From Vitreoscilla sp. (lineage in GTDB: Bacteria; Pseudomonadota; Gammaproteobacteria; Burkholderiales; Burkholderiaceae_C), in NCBI GenBank assembly GCA_018780145.1, contig JADMKA010000051.1:24393-79577 (forward strand): 55,185 bases of DNA, in the 5' to 3' direction. Numbering within the stretch: the stretch's first letter is position 1; every line of letters starts with the position of its first letter. Shown piece by piece: positions 15,405 to 24,417 of this stretch. The translations under genes were made by a program, and so were the position numbers. The notes under the pieces were generated by a model. It searched no databases, was not told where the DNA came from, and saw nothing but the letters and a program-made list of their open reading frames with translations.

Positions 15405-17081
15405 TCAGGAGTCGAGCAGCTCCACTGTCCAGCCCGTTTCAGCGAGCGCGTCCGCAGCCAACACCTGGCCCGGCTGGCGACCGTCTAGTTGTGCCACGGC
15501 CAAGGCGATAGTCTTCGGTCCCTCGGTCGCACCGATGTAGACGGTCGCGGTACACGCGATCGTGGCGAACTGGCCCGACTCCTTCAGGCTGATTTGCCTT
15601 GCCGTGCCGCGGACCGGTTGGCCGTCGAGGTGCACGCGGGTGACATAGTTGCGCAGTGCACCGTGTTCGGCATGCTCGACATTGATCGAATAGCTGATTC
15701 GGACCCGACCGCCTGGGAATGCGTGGGTCTGGGCGAGGATCACCACGAACGCACCGCCGCTCGCCAGCCTGATCGGGGCGCCGAGTGATGCAGCAGCGAT
15801 TGTCGGCCCGAACTTGGACTCCCGTTCGTCGACGACCAGGCGCGCGCCGACGCGTCCGGGCCTGTTGGCCTCTGTGTACTCAGCTGCCTCGTTGCACTCG
15901 ACGCGGACGTTGCCAGCAGCCTCCCCGATCTTGACGAAGACGTTCGCCGTCGAACCGCCGAAGGCGATCGGGCGATTGCCGCCTATGTAAGCGTCGCCGC
16001 GATTTATCTTGATCAGCGTGAGCCGTCCGTCAAGCTGGTTCGCGACCACGCGCAGGTTGCCCGAGGCCTGTTCGCTGTCGCCGCCTTCGATCAGCGTGCC
16101 AGCGAAGTTCTTGACGCCGCTGCGGTCCCACGTGTTGCCTTCGATCACCTCGTTCATGGCGACCTTGCGGCCCGATGTCGTCAGGCGTGCGCACTGTGCA
16201 GATGCGTCGGGCCGAATGGCGAACTGCGTTCCCCGGATGACGAGGCTGTAGCTCTTTTCCCGCTGGATGTCACCGTTGATGTAGCTGTCACGGATCGCCG
16301 CGACCACAGACAGCCCATTCGCGAATGTCGGTCGGCCAGTGTCTGGGTCCGCGTCGCTGTCGGCGCCGAACTTGACCGCGTTCGACGCGCCGGCAAAGAT
16401 GGTGCACCGGTCGAAGAAGACGCTCGAGCAACTCTTGGCCCACACCGTGGTCTCAGGCTTGCGAGCCATGGCCGGCGGCACGTGGAACACGCAGTCCGCA
16501 AACGAGATCCAGTTGTTGGAGAAGCGATTCAGCGGCAGTGCAGCAGTCGCCTCGTTGGCCTGAAACTGCAGCAGGTTCGCCATGTTCTCTGCGCCGTCCA
16601 GGTCAAAGTAGATGCCTTGGAAGTGCAGAAAGGCACAAGACCGAATCACGAGCGCGGCGTCCTCGCCGCCTGAGCCCGCATATGCCCAGCGCGTCTTGCG
16701 TTTGGTGACGTCGGCCGTGCCCTCGCCGCGAAACGTGATGCCGCGCAGGCTCTGCATCCGCACTCGATGGAAGCGGTAGTCGCCGGACGGCAGATCGATC
16801 TGGTGGCGAAAATTGTCGTTCGCGTTGCCCGCATGGGCGTAGTCGATTGCGGCCTTCAGCGCCGCGGTGTCGGCATCCGCGTTGCCGACACCGATTGTTC
16901 CAGCGACCTCGAAGTCGCGAAGGCTGACGCGGGGACCAGGCCGTTGCGCAGCCGGATTCGCAGCAGCCGCTGCGCCCGGCATGGCCCAGCCGGCCAGCGT
17001 CGCCCCTGCGGCCGCGCCGGCCAGCTGGCGCCGTCGCATGCGCAAGCCGATGAGTGGTTCGATAGGTGCTTGATTGCTCAC
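15405..17081 (-). CDS. Exported right-handed beta-helix protein, twin-arginine signal
   Basis: 558 residues from a GTG at 17081 with AAGGAG eight bases upstream. The N-terminus has RMRRRQLAG followed by an Ala/Gly-rich hydrophobic stretch and an AAAAA-type cleavage region (~residues 14-42), which looks like a Tat or Sec signal. The mature part starts like pectate-lyase-superfamily proteins (VSLRDFEV... then DADTAALKAAIDYA) and continues with repeated short strands and Asn/Asp turns typical of a parallel beta-helix (~70-420). The tail (~430-558) looks like a beta-sandwich. It may bind or cleave the exported polysaccharide in the periplasm or outside. No catalytic residues can be assigned. It is transcribed against its neighbours. 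Confidence 0.7.
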   Translation of the reverse strand: MSNQAPIEPLIGLRMRRRQLAGAAAGATLAGWAMPGAAAAANPAAQRPGPRVSLRDFEVAGTIGVGNADADTAALKAAIDYAHAGNANDNFRHQIDLPSGDYRFHRVRMQSLRGITFRGEGTADVTKRKTRWAYAGSGGEDAALVIRSCAFLHFQGIYFDLDGAENMANLLQFQANEATAALPLNRFSNNWISFADCVFHVPPAMARKPETTVWAKSCSSVFFDRCTIFAGASNAVKFGADSDADPDTGRPTFANGLSVVAAIRDSYINGDIQREKSYSLVIRGTQFAIRPDASAQCARLTTSGRKVAMNEVIEGNTWDRSGVKNFAGTLIEGGDSEQASGNLRVVANQLDGRLTLIKINRGDAYIGGNRPIAFGGSTANVFVKIGEAAGNVRVECNEAAEYTEANRPGRVGARLVVDERESKFGPTIAAASLGAPIRLASGGAFVVILAQTHAFPGGRVRISYSINVEHAEHGALRNYVTRVHLDGQPVRGTARQISLKESGQFATIACTATVYIGATEGPKTIALAVAQLDGRQPGQVLAADALAETGWTVELLDS

Positions 17082-17268
17082 TTCTCAATCTCCTTGACGC
17101 CGCGCCAGTCCGGATGATTGACCCGAATCCATGGTCGCGATGCGATCCGAAGGTAGCATTGCCACCGTGCGCCGAAAAGCCGGCCACATGAAGCCGCTCT
17201 CCCTTGCAGAACCTCGGTCAGCGCACACCGCACCACTAGACTTGCCCCATGGAAGAAGGTTTCATGCG

Positions 17269-18393
17269 ATGAAGAAAGCGCTCATCACCGGCGTCACTGG
17301 ACAGGACGGCTCCTACCTCTCCGAACACCTGCTGGCGCAGGGCTACGAGGTCCATGGGATAAAGCGCCGCGCCTCGTTGTTCAATACCGAGCGGGTCGAC
17401 CACATCTACGAGGACCGGCACGTCGAGCAACAGCGCTTTGTGCTGCACTACGGCGATCTCACTGACAGCTCCAACCTCACGCGCATCTTGGCGGAAGTCC
17501 GCCCGGACGAGATCTACAACCTCGGCGCACAGTCGCACGTCGCTGTCAGTTTCGAGATGCCGGAGTACACGGCCGATGTCGACGCGATCGGCACGCTGCG
17601 ATTGCTCGAGGCGATCCGATTCCTTGGCCTCGAGAAGACCACGCGCTTCTACCAGGCGTCGACCAGCGAGCTGTTTGGTCGTGTCACGGAAACCCCTCAG
17701 TCCGAGTCGACACCGTTCCATCCTCGCAGCCCTTACGGTGTCGCCAAGCTCTACGCCTACTGGATCACCGTCAACTACCGCGAGGCGTACGGCATGTATG
17801 CCTGCAACGGCATCTTGTTCAACCACGAGAGCCCGCGTCGCGGCGAGACCTTCGTCACGCGCAAGATCACGCGCGGCTTGGCGAATATCGCGCAGGGACT
17901 GGAGAAGTGCTTGTACATGGGCAACCTCGACGCCCTGCGCGACTGGGGCCATGCGAAGGACTACGTGCGCATGCAGTGGATGATGCTGCAGCAGGAGCAT
18001 CCCGAGGACTATGTCATCGCCACTGGCAAGCAGTATTCGGTGCGCGAGTTCATTCAATGGTCGGCGGCTGAGTTGGGCGTCACGCTTCGCTTCGAAGGGA
18101 GCGGGGTCGGCGAGAAGGCGTATGTCGCGTCCATCAATGGCGACAGGGCACCGGCACTCAAAGTAGGCGACTGCGTGGTGGCGGTGGACGCACGCTACTT
18201 CCGCCCGGCCGAGGTCGAGTCGCTGCTCGGTGATCCCGGCAAAGCGAAGGCGAAGCTGGGCTGGATTCCCGAGATCACGGCTCAACAAATGTGCGCCGAA
18301 ATGGTTGCCGAGGATCTGAAGATTGCTCGCCGATTGGCATTCTTAAAGTCACACGGCCACGAGGTGGCAGTCTCGCGCGAGGCGGGGACATGA
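17269..18393 (+). CDS. gmd: GDP-mannose 4,6-dehydratase
   Basis: 374 residues from the ATG at 17269. [11 protein letters not shown] (~7-17) is the NADP-binding loop. [17 protein letters not shown] with catalytic Ser and Glu (~131-137), [10 protein letters not shown] with catalytic Tyr and Lys (~155-164) and [16 protein letters not shown] (GDP-mannose binding) are diagnostic. It converts GDP-mannose to GDP-4-keto-6-deoxymannose, the first step to GDP-L-fucose or GDP-rhamnose. The next gene, fcl, starts in an ATGA overlap, so the product is likely GDP-L-fucose. A seven-codon reading frame (17249-17272) ends in an ATGA overlap with this start and may couple translation. Confidence 0.96.
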   Translation: MKKALITGVTGQDGSYLSEHLLAQGYEVHGIKRRASLFNTERVDHIYEDRHVEQQRFVLHYGDLTDSSNLTRILAEVRPDEIYNLGAQSHVAVSFEMPEYTADVDAIGTLRLLEAIRFLGLEKTTRFYQASTSELFGRVTETPQSESTPFHPRSPYGVAKLYAYWITVNYREAYGMYACNGILFNHESPRRGETFVTRKITRGLANIAQGLEKCLYMGNLDALRDWGHAKDYVRMQWMMLQQEHPEDYVIATGKQYSVREFIQWSAAELGVTLRFEGSGVGEKAYVASINGDRAPALKVGDCVVAVDARYFRPAEVESLLGDPGKAKAKLGWIPEITAQQMCAEMVAEDLKIARRLAFLKSHGHEVAVSREAGT

Positions 18394-19364
18394 TCAATAC
18401 GTCCGAAACCGTCTATGTGGCAGGGCACCGAGGGATGGTGGGGTCGGCCATTGTGCGCAGGTTGCAGAGCTTGGGTTACGGGCGCGTCGTGACCGCGGGC
18501 CGCCCCGAGCTGGATCTCACCTCGCAGGCCGAAGTCAAGGCGTTCTTCGCGGCGCAGCGCATCGATCGGGTGGTGCTCGCCGCCGCCAAGGTTGGCGGCA
18601 TCCATGCCAACCAGATCTACCCAGCCGAGTTCATCTACGAGAACCTGATGATCGAGGCCAACGTCATCCACGCTGCCCACATGGCGGGCGTTCAGCGCCT
18701 GCTATTCCTCGGCTCATCTTGCATCTACCCCCGGATGGCCGAGCAGCCCATGCGCGAGGATGCGCTGCTCACGGGCACGCTCGAAGCCACCAACGAGCCG
18801 TATGCGGTAGCAAAGATCGCAGGCATCAAGCTATGCGAAAGCTACAACCGGCAGTTCGGTCGCGATTACCGCAGCGTCATGCCGACGAACCTCTACGGCC
18901 CCAACGACAATTTCCAGGTCGACAATTCGCATGTGATTCCGGCGCTTCTGCGGCGGTTCCATGAGGCGGTGTACTCTGGCGCCGGTGAAGTGGTGATCTG
19001 GGGCAGCGGCAAGCCGATGCGCGAGTTTCTACACGTCGATGACATGGCTGCGGCGAGCGTGCACGTGATGCTGCTGGACGAGGCGGCCTACCGTGCTCAC
19101 ACCCTGCCGGTGCTTTCGCACATCAATGTCGGCTCCGGCGTTGAGTGCACGATCCGCGAGCTGGCCGAGACGGTCGCCCGCGTGACCGGTTTCCAGGGGC
19201 ATCTGGTTTTCGATGCCGATAAGCCCGACGGCGCGCCACGCAAGCTGATGGACGTTTCGAGGCTGAAGGCGCTGGGCTGGCAGGCTGGCATCGGCCTGGA
19301 AGATGGATTGCGCGACACCTACCGCTGGTTTGTTGAACACCACGCCGAGGCGCGGTTGAATTGA
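18390..19364 (+). CDS. fcl: GDP-L-fucose synthase
   Basis: 324 residues, start in an ATGA overlap with gmd. [15 protein letters not shown] (~11-25) is the cofactor loop of the epimerase/reductase. [10 protein letters not shown] (~110-119) holds catalytic Ser/Cys, and [10 protein letters not shown] (~139-148) the catalytic Tyr-Lys pair. [12 protein letters not shown] (~169-180) is family-typical. It epimerises carbons 3 and 5 and reduces carbon 4 of GDP-4-keto-6-deoxymannose with NADPH to give GDP-L-fucose in the cytoplasm. The pair gmd-fcl shows that the glycan made here probably contains fucose or a derivative. Length and motifs are normal. Confidence 0.96.
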   Translation: MINTSETVYVAGHRGMVGSAIVRRLQSLGYGRVVTAGRPELDLTSQAEVKAFFAAQRIDRVVLAAAKVGGIHANQIYPAEFIYENLMIEANVIHAAHMAGVQRLLFLGSSCIYPRMAEQPMREDALLTGTLEATNEPYAVAKIAGIKLCESYNRQFGRDYRSVMPTNLYGPNDNFQVDNSHVIPALLRRFHEAVYSGAGEVVIWGSGKPMREFLHVDDMAAASVHVMLLDEAAYRAHTLPVLSHINVGSGVECTIRELAETVARVTGFQGHLVFDADKPDGAPRKLMDVSRLKALGWQAGIGLEDGLRDTYRWFVEHHAEARLN

Positions 19365-19375
19365 GGAGGGTGCAG

Positions 19376-20656
19376 ATGGCGGTCCCCATGAGTGCAGACA
19401 AAGGTTCCGCGACCGCGCCCGCCGTGAGCGTGGTCATGCCCTCGATGAACCAGGTGATCTTCCTGGCCGACGCCGTACGCAGCGTGCTCACGCAGGAAGG
19501 GCCGGCGACCGAGCTGGTGGTGATGGATGGTGGGTCGGATGACGGCAGCCAGGCACTGTTGGCCGACCTGGCCAAAGAGTTTCCAGGGCGGCTGCGTTGG
19601 GCCTCAGGCCCCGATAACGGACCTGCGGAGGCCGTGAACGAGGCCGTTAGGCGTACGCGGGCGCCGTTGGTCGGCTGGCTGAACTCCGATGACCTCTACA
19701 CTCCCGGCGCGGTCGCGCGAGCCGCCGCTCACCTGGCCTCGCACCCGGATCATGTGATGGTGTATGGGCACGGCGACCATGTCGATGGTGAAGGTGCGTT
19801 CATCGAGCGCTATCCCTCGCGGACACCGACTGCGTACTTGTCCGAGTGGGTCGACGGCTGCCACATCTGCCAGCCGACGGCCTTCTTCCGGCGCGCAGCG
19901 TTCGACGCTGTCGGAGGGCTGGACTCGGGCTTCCGAGCTTCGTTCGACTACGAGTTGTGGCTGCGGCTGTTCAAGGCCTATCCGAAGGGCGTGGGTTTCA
20001 TCAACGAAGTCCAGGCCTGCTCACGACTGCATGCCGGGAGTATCACGACGCGCTTTCGCGAACGTGTTGCGTTCGAGGGCATGGAGGTTGTCCGCCGTCA
20101 CCTGGGGCCGGCGCCTGCCCATTGGCTGCTCACGCATGTGGACGAACTGTGCGCGATCCACCCATTCCTGCCGGGGGGCCTCTCACTGCGCGCTCGATGC
20201 GAAGTGCTGGCCGCTCGCGCCGCTCCCTATCTGGACTCAGAGGGGATTGGCTTCCTGCACCGACGACTCGCCACCGACCCGCGCCTGGCCCTGGCAACCG
20301 AGACTGTCCATGTCGGCGTTCACGCTGACGGATGGGCCGGGCCGAGCCTGGACATACGCGTTCAGCAAGGGCCGGCGCCGGTTCGCGAGATTCGCCTGGG
20401 CTGCCGCCAGCAGACGCCCGGTGGTGGCCGGCGCCTGACGATCGGCATCGTCACGCCGGATGGGAAGGCGGACGAGCTGAGGGTCGACGGTAACGGAGCC
20501 TTTGAGTTGGTGCTGCCGGTGGCCGACAGGCGCCCTGGCGCCCGGTCGGTGCTGCGCGTGTATACCGAAGGCGGCTTCGTGCCCGCGCTGGTCGAACCCT
20601 CTGCCGATCGCCGCGAACTGGCCTTCCGAGTCGAGTCCTGTCGTGTGATGGGCTGA
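19376..20656 (+). CDS. Family 2 glycosyltransferase with extra C-terminal domain
   Basis: 426 residues from ATG 19376 with GAGGAGGG upstream. AVSVVMPSMNQ (~15-25), LVVMDGGSDDGS (~46-57), VGWLNSDDLYTPG (~102-114, the DXD-type motif as SDD) and ASFDYELWLRLF (~192-203, acceptor region) define a GT-A fold GT2. Residues from about 300 to 426 are an additional beta-rich segment (for example VHVGVHADGWAGP) that I do not recognise, possibly a carbohydrate-binding module. The gene directly follows fcl, so fucose transfer is possible but not proven. It converges with the interrupted GSCFA gene after 13 bases. Confidence 0.85.
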   Translation: MAVPMSADKGSATAPAVSVVMPSMNQVIFLADAVRSVLTQEGPATELVVMDGGSDDGSQALLADLAKEFPGRLRWASGPDNGPAEAVNEAVRRTRAPLVGWLNSDDLYTPGAVARAAAHLASHPDHVMVYGHGDHVDGEGAFIERYPSRTPTAYLSEWVDGCHICQPTAFFRRAAFDAVGGLDSGFRASFDYELWLRLFKAYPKGVGFINEVQACSRLHAGSITTRFRERVAFEGMEVVRRHLGPAPAHWLLTHVDELCAIHPFLPGGLSLRARCEVLAARAAPYLDSEGIGFLHRRLATDPRLALATETVHVGVHADGWAGPSLDIRVQQGPAPVREIRLGCRQQTPGGGRRLTIGIVTPDGKADELRVDGNGAFELVLPVADRRPGARSVLRVYTEGGFVPALVEPSADRRELAFRVESCRVMG

Positions 20657-20669
20657 GCGCAGATGTGCC

Positions 20670-23014
20670 TCAGCATCGGTGTCGCTCGATCGCTTCCTCG
20701 TCGCAGACGATGTCGTCCAGCGCCCATTGCTCGCGCTCGATCGCAGCTAGCGCAGGTGCCTTGGCAGCCTGCACGACGGGCGTGACGACTGATTGGAGTT
20801 CGGTCGCGGGCCACCCGTCCGTCGGTGACTGGTGATCGATGCCGGCATAGTGCTTCAGAAACACTCGCATGACGTGGTCCACCCCCCCCCCGTGACAGAA
20901 CGCAGGTCCGGTTCGAAGTACGCGCCGCGCGAGGGTGTGCCGGTGACGATCTCGTAGCTTGGGAAATAGTCTGCACCGTCTGCTTCGCTGGTGAACGCCC
21001 CGGCCGCGGCACGCAGCACTGACTTGCTGTGGACGGTGGAGACAAGCACGTGGCGATCCTCGTAGGTGGCGATCAGGGGCACCGGTGACACGGTGATGAT
21101 CAGTCTTGCCTGCGGGTTGACCGATCTCAGCCTGCGCGCGAAGCCGCGCAGGTCTGCAAGAACCTCGTCAGCGCCGAAGTTGACGAATTCATACTGTTCG
21201 GCATTGAAGCCACCGGCCGCCACGCCCGGGGCCAAGGGGAACATCGCGCCGTCGGCTCTGCGCCGCCAGCCCTCCGTCAGGCCGAGCGTGAAGACGAAAA
21301 CCTCAAGTTCGCTGAACAGCCGGCGCACCTGGGTGAGGTGTCTGGTGGTGGCTGCGGCCGTCAGTTGGGCATTGGCGAAACCATCCGGCTCGATTTGCGG
21401 CCTGAACGGGTCGACGAAGCGCCCATCCTCACGTTTCCACGCCCGGTCAAGGGGCTGGAAGTCACCGTGCGCGCGATCGAACAACTGGACGAGCTGACGT
21501 GCGGTGTAGATGTTGCCGTAGCGCGCCGAGTAGACACCGAACCCACGTCGCTTGCGTTCTTCGGGCGACATGCCCTGGGGTTCATCGACGACGAAGTAGT
21601 TGAAACTTGCTCGTTGTAGCGTGCGGGCAATGTGCTGCGCAAAACAGCTGCCGGCGGTGGCCACTCGGGTCGAGCGGTTCAGTTTGAAGCTGGTGTGCAC
21701 GACGGGGTCCAGCTCGGACGCGGGAATTCCCGCGACAGCACGTCGCCAGAAGTGGTGGTCCGGCAGGTCGGCATACGGGCTGGTTGGCGTCTTGTTGATG
21801 CCCTTGTCGGTACGTCCCGCGATTGGCGTCAAGTGCTTGCCGATGGTGCCGGCCAGCTTCGCCAAGCCGCTCTGGCGCTCGCGTACGAAGCGGGTCAGGC
21901 CTTGATAAGCTTCACCGTCGACGCGGTCGCACCGCAAGTTGGCTCTGCCGGCGCGGTTGAATGTTGCGTAGGACGCGCTGACGAAGTCCGGCAGATTCAT
22001 CGTGAGCACCGGCTGCGCGTCCGGGCAGTGGCCGCGGTCAAGCTTGTAGACGAAACTGCCGCCTTCGACGCCCGACGCGCGCGCCACGGACGGGTAAACG
22101 GGCCACACCGGCCAGCGTGCCAGTCCGTCTTCTACCCAGGCTGCGGCCCCGGTAATCGGATCGATGCCTTCGCGTCGCAGGGCCACCGCCACCATGTCGG
22201 CCAGCGCGCCGATCTTCGGATGATTCACGGTATGCATGAAGCAGCCGCGCGCGCGCCAGCCGTCCAACAGCGGTGCCATGGCCAGGCCGGCACGACGACC
22301 ATGTTCGACGAGCACGCGCTCGGAGGCCAAGTGATAGTTGTGGAACCCAAGGTGATCGAACACCTCTCCGGTGAATAGCTGCACGGCTTGGTCCACATTG
22401 AGGCCGGCACTCCACGCCCAGAACGCCAGCGAGGATTGGTATTCACCCATCGGTCCTTGCAGGTAGCCGCCGGCGGCATTAGCGACGTAGACGCAATCCG
22501 GATGGTAGCCGGCGTAGTTCAGCGGCGGCAACTGGCGCACCTTGCCTGCCAGCTTTGGCATCCGCTTAGTGATGGCCTGGGTCAGCTCGCCCACCATCTG
22601 TATCCACACGAGGTCGGCCTTTGCGACCGCTGCCTCCAGGTCGAATTCGCCACTTCGAACGCGATGCAGGAAGCCCGGCGTGGTCTCGTGGGTCTGTATC
22701 GTGGCGTCGCCGGTCATGGCCTGGACCACCCGGCCCAGGCCGGCTGCCTGGCAGTTGCCGAAGATCACCAGCTTCAGCGACGAGCGGCCTTCGTGGCGCC
22801 AAGTGGCAGTCGTCGGTGCGGAAGCTGGCTCACGCATCTGCATGCTGCGCGCAAACCGGCCGCTGAGCCGGAACTCCTGTGAACGCAGCAGGGCTTCGAC
22901 CAGTTTGGCCTCGTCCGCCAGCCTCATGTGGGAGGCAATGCCCGATTCCGATTCCGGGTCGCGGCCGAGGATCAGCCGAAAACCCCAGATAACAGCGTCG
23001 CGTGTAATCGCCAT
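20670..23014 (-). pseudogene. DUF4214-WcbI-GSCFA multidomain protein, frameshifted at a ten-G tract
   Basis: The main frame (start 23014) codes a DUF4214-like segment (residues ~1-55, FRLILGRDPES and LLRSQEF). Next is a WcbI-like domain beginning IFGNCQAAGLGRV (~83), then a GSCFA domain with VATAGSCFAQH (~447) and FVFTLGLTEGW. At a run of ten G on the coding strand (20882-20891) the frame shifts to a short out-of-frame tail with a stop near 20855. The expected C-terminus (DHVMRVFLKHY..., homologous to VRLVMDTFF in the other GSCFA protein) continues in another frame to a stop at 20670. Eleven G would restore an alignment without gaps. It could be a pseudogene, a phase-variable gene or a sequencing error. 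The intact protein would be about 785 residues, probably an acyltransferase/esterase for the glycan. Confidence 0.75.
20882..20891 (-). repeat. Ten-base G tract (C on the + strand) inside GSCFA coding region
   Basis: Ten consecutive C on the given strand. The reading frame of the GSCFA domain changes exactly here. Tract lengths of 8 or 11 would join the two frames. Such tracts are slippage-prone and in surface-glycan genes of other bacteria often act as on/off switches, but a sequencing indel is an equally simple explanation. Confidence 0.9.
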
Positions 23015-23030
23015 TGCGGCCTCGCCTGCG

Positions 23031-24191
23031 TCAGCGCAGAACGTTGACCGCGTTCAGCACAGGGTACGTGATCGAGAACACGACATTGAGGAACTTCTGC
23101 AGCTCGGCGATTGGTGCGTTGCTGACATAGACAATGTCCCGGTGGCGCATCGGAAAGCCCTGCATGGCGAAAAAGCTGCGCGGATCGGACAGGTCCAGCC
23201 GGTAGACAACTGGTACCAACCCATCAGGAGTCGCCGCCACAGGTTGGCGCGGCCAGTCGAGCGTGGCGAGAGGCTCGAAGCGGAATATGAAGACGCCACG
23301 GGGATCCGAACGGTTGTCTGTCAGGCCACCGATTCGGCCCATGGCCTGCGCCAGCGTGATGCCCTGTGCTTCGAACGGCACCTCGTCCTGCTTACCTGTT
23401 GCGCCGAGAGCGATGAAGCTCAGCGGCTGGAACAGCGCGGTGACCACATCGCCCGGGCGCAACGCAACATTCTGGCGCGGATCACGGATCACCAGATCGA
23501 GCGGCAGCGCGTGATATCGCGTTCCACGTGTGAGTTGCAAGGACGTCTTGCCCACAGGTTGGCGTACGCCGCCGGCCGCCGCGAGGGCGTCGAGCAGGCG
23601 TTCCCCACCCGCAGTCAGCGGCATGCGCACATTGGCGTTGACCTCGCCGACCACGGTCACCGTCGATGAGATGTTCTGCAACACGCGAACCAGCACCTGA
23701 GGCTGGTTGGCCTTGCCTTTCAAACCTTGCACGATGCCAGCAGACACCGCGGCGGGCGTCAGCCCGGCAGCCGAGATACGTCCGGCGAAAGGTACCGAGA
23801 TCAGGCCCTCACGGTCGACCATTTGCGCCGGCAGCGGCACAGGTACCGCAGTGGAGGTCAGACGCGGGTCCGCGCTTGCCGTTCCGAACAGAGCAGCCGG
23901 CGGTGTTTCCCAGATTGTGACTTCGACGGTATCGCCAGGACCGATCAGCTGGGCTGATGGCGCCTGATCGCCGAGTGTCTCCGAGAATAGCTGCAGCTTC
24001 TGTTTGTCAACCAGCTGGCGCACGACACCGTCATCGATGTCGACGACTTGCACCACGCCAGAGTTGGGCGCTGCCGTTTCGGACGTGCCCTGCACGATGG
24101 TCTTGGCGTTCGGGCCCGACCTCGGCATTTCGCTGCAGGCTCCGAGCGCCAGGGAGAACGACAGGGCGGCCAGTCGATAGGACAGAGACAT
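23031..24191 (-). CDS. Wza-type polysaccharide export outer-membrane lipoprotein
   Basis: 386 residues from the ATG at 24191; an ATG at 24209 gives six more residues and neither has a convincing ribosome-binding site. The N-terminus ends in LALGAC (Cys 19), a lipoprotein signal-peptidase II site. AQLIGPGDTVEVTIWE (~80-95) starts the Poly_export domain, followed by DREGLISVPFAGRI. Two SLBB-like segments follow (VTVVGEVNANVRMPL and FIALGATGKQDEVPFE). RHRDIVYVSNAP near the end is typical of Wza/KpsD relatives. It should form the outer-membrane export channel for the polysaccharide. The inner-membrane partner (Wzc-type co-polymerase) is not in the window. Confidence 0.88.
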   Translation of the reverse strand: MSLSYRLAALSFSLALGACSEMPRSGPNAKTIVQGTSETAAPNSGVVQVVDIDDGVVRQLVDKQKLQLFSETLGDQAPSAQLIGPGDTVEVTIWETPPAALFGTASADPRLTSTAVPVPLPAQMVDREGLISVPFAGRISAAGLTPAAVSAGIVQGLKGKANQPQVLVRVLQNISSTVTVVGEVNANVRMPLTAGGERLLDALAAAGGVRQPVGKTSLQLTRGTRYHALPLDLVIRDPRQNVALRPGDVVTALFQPLSFIALGATGKQDEVPFEAQGITLAQAMGRIGGLTDNRSDPRGVFIFRFEPLATLDWPRQPVAATPDGLVPVVYRLDLSDPRSFFAMQGFPMRHRDIVYVSNAPIAELQKFLNVVFSITYPVLNAVNVLR

Positions 24192-24327
24192 TGGCAGGAA
24201 GACAGGCATCAGGCGGGAGGTTGACGATCGGCGTCGCCATCGATAGTTGAGCCCGCGCCGGGAGGGCGGGACGGGAAGAGGCGCCAACTTTAACCTACGG
24301 GCCGCTCAGTTCCGTTGGGGGGGTCTG

Positions 24328-24345
24328 GCCTTGCTGCTGCAAGGC
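24328..24345. promoter_or_regulatory. Perfect 7-bp inverted repeat in the divergent wza / WecA-like promoter region
   Basis: GCCTTGC, a four-base loop TGCT, then GCAAGGC. It lies in the 226 bases between the leftward export gene and the rightward transferase gene. A second imperfect repeat (CTGTG...CACAG, 24356-24375) follows. Either could be an operator or an RNA hairpin; no convincing -35/-10 pair was found nearby. Confidence 0.4.
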
Positions 24346-24417
24346 ATTGATCACTCTGTGACTGCTGTACCACAGCGACGCAGCGAATCCGCCGAATTGC
24401 ATCTCTAGAATGTCGAT

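Noticed and set aside
24315-24323. A G-run before the WecA-type gene considered as a second phase-variation tract
   Set aside because: It is only about seven bases long and not inside a coding region; its length is unremarkable for a GC-rich genome.
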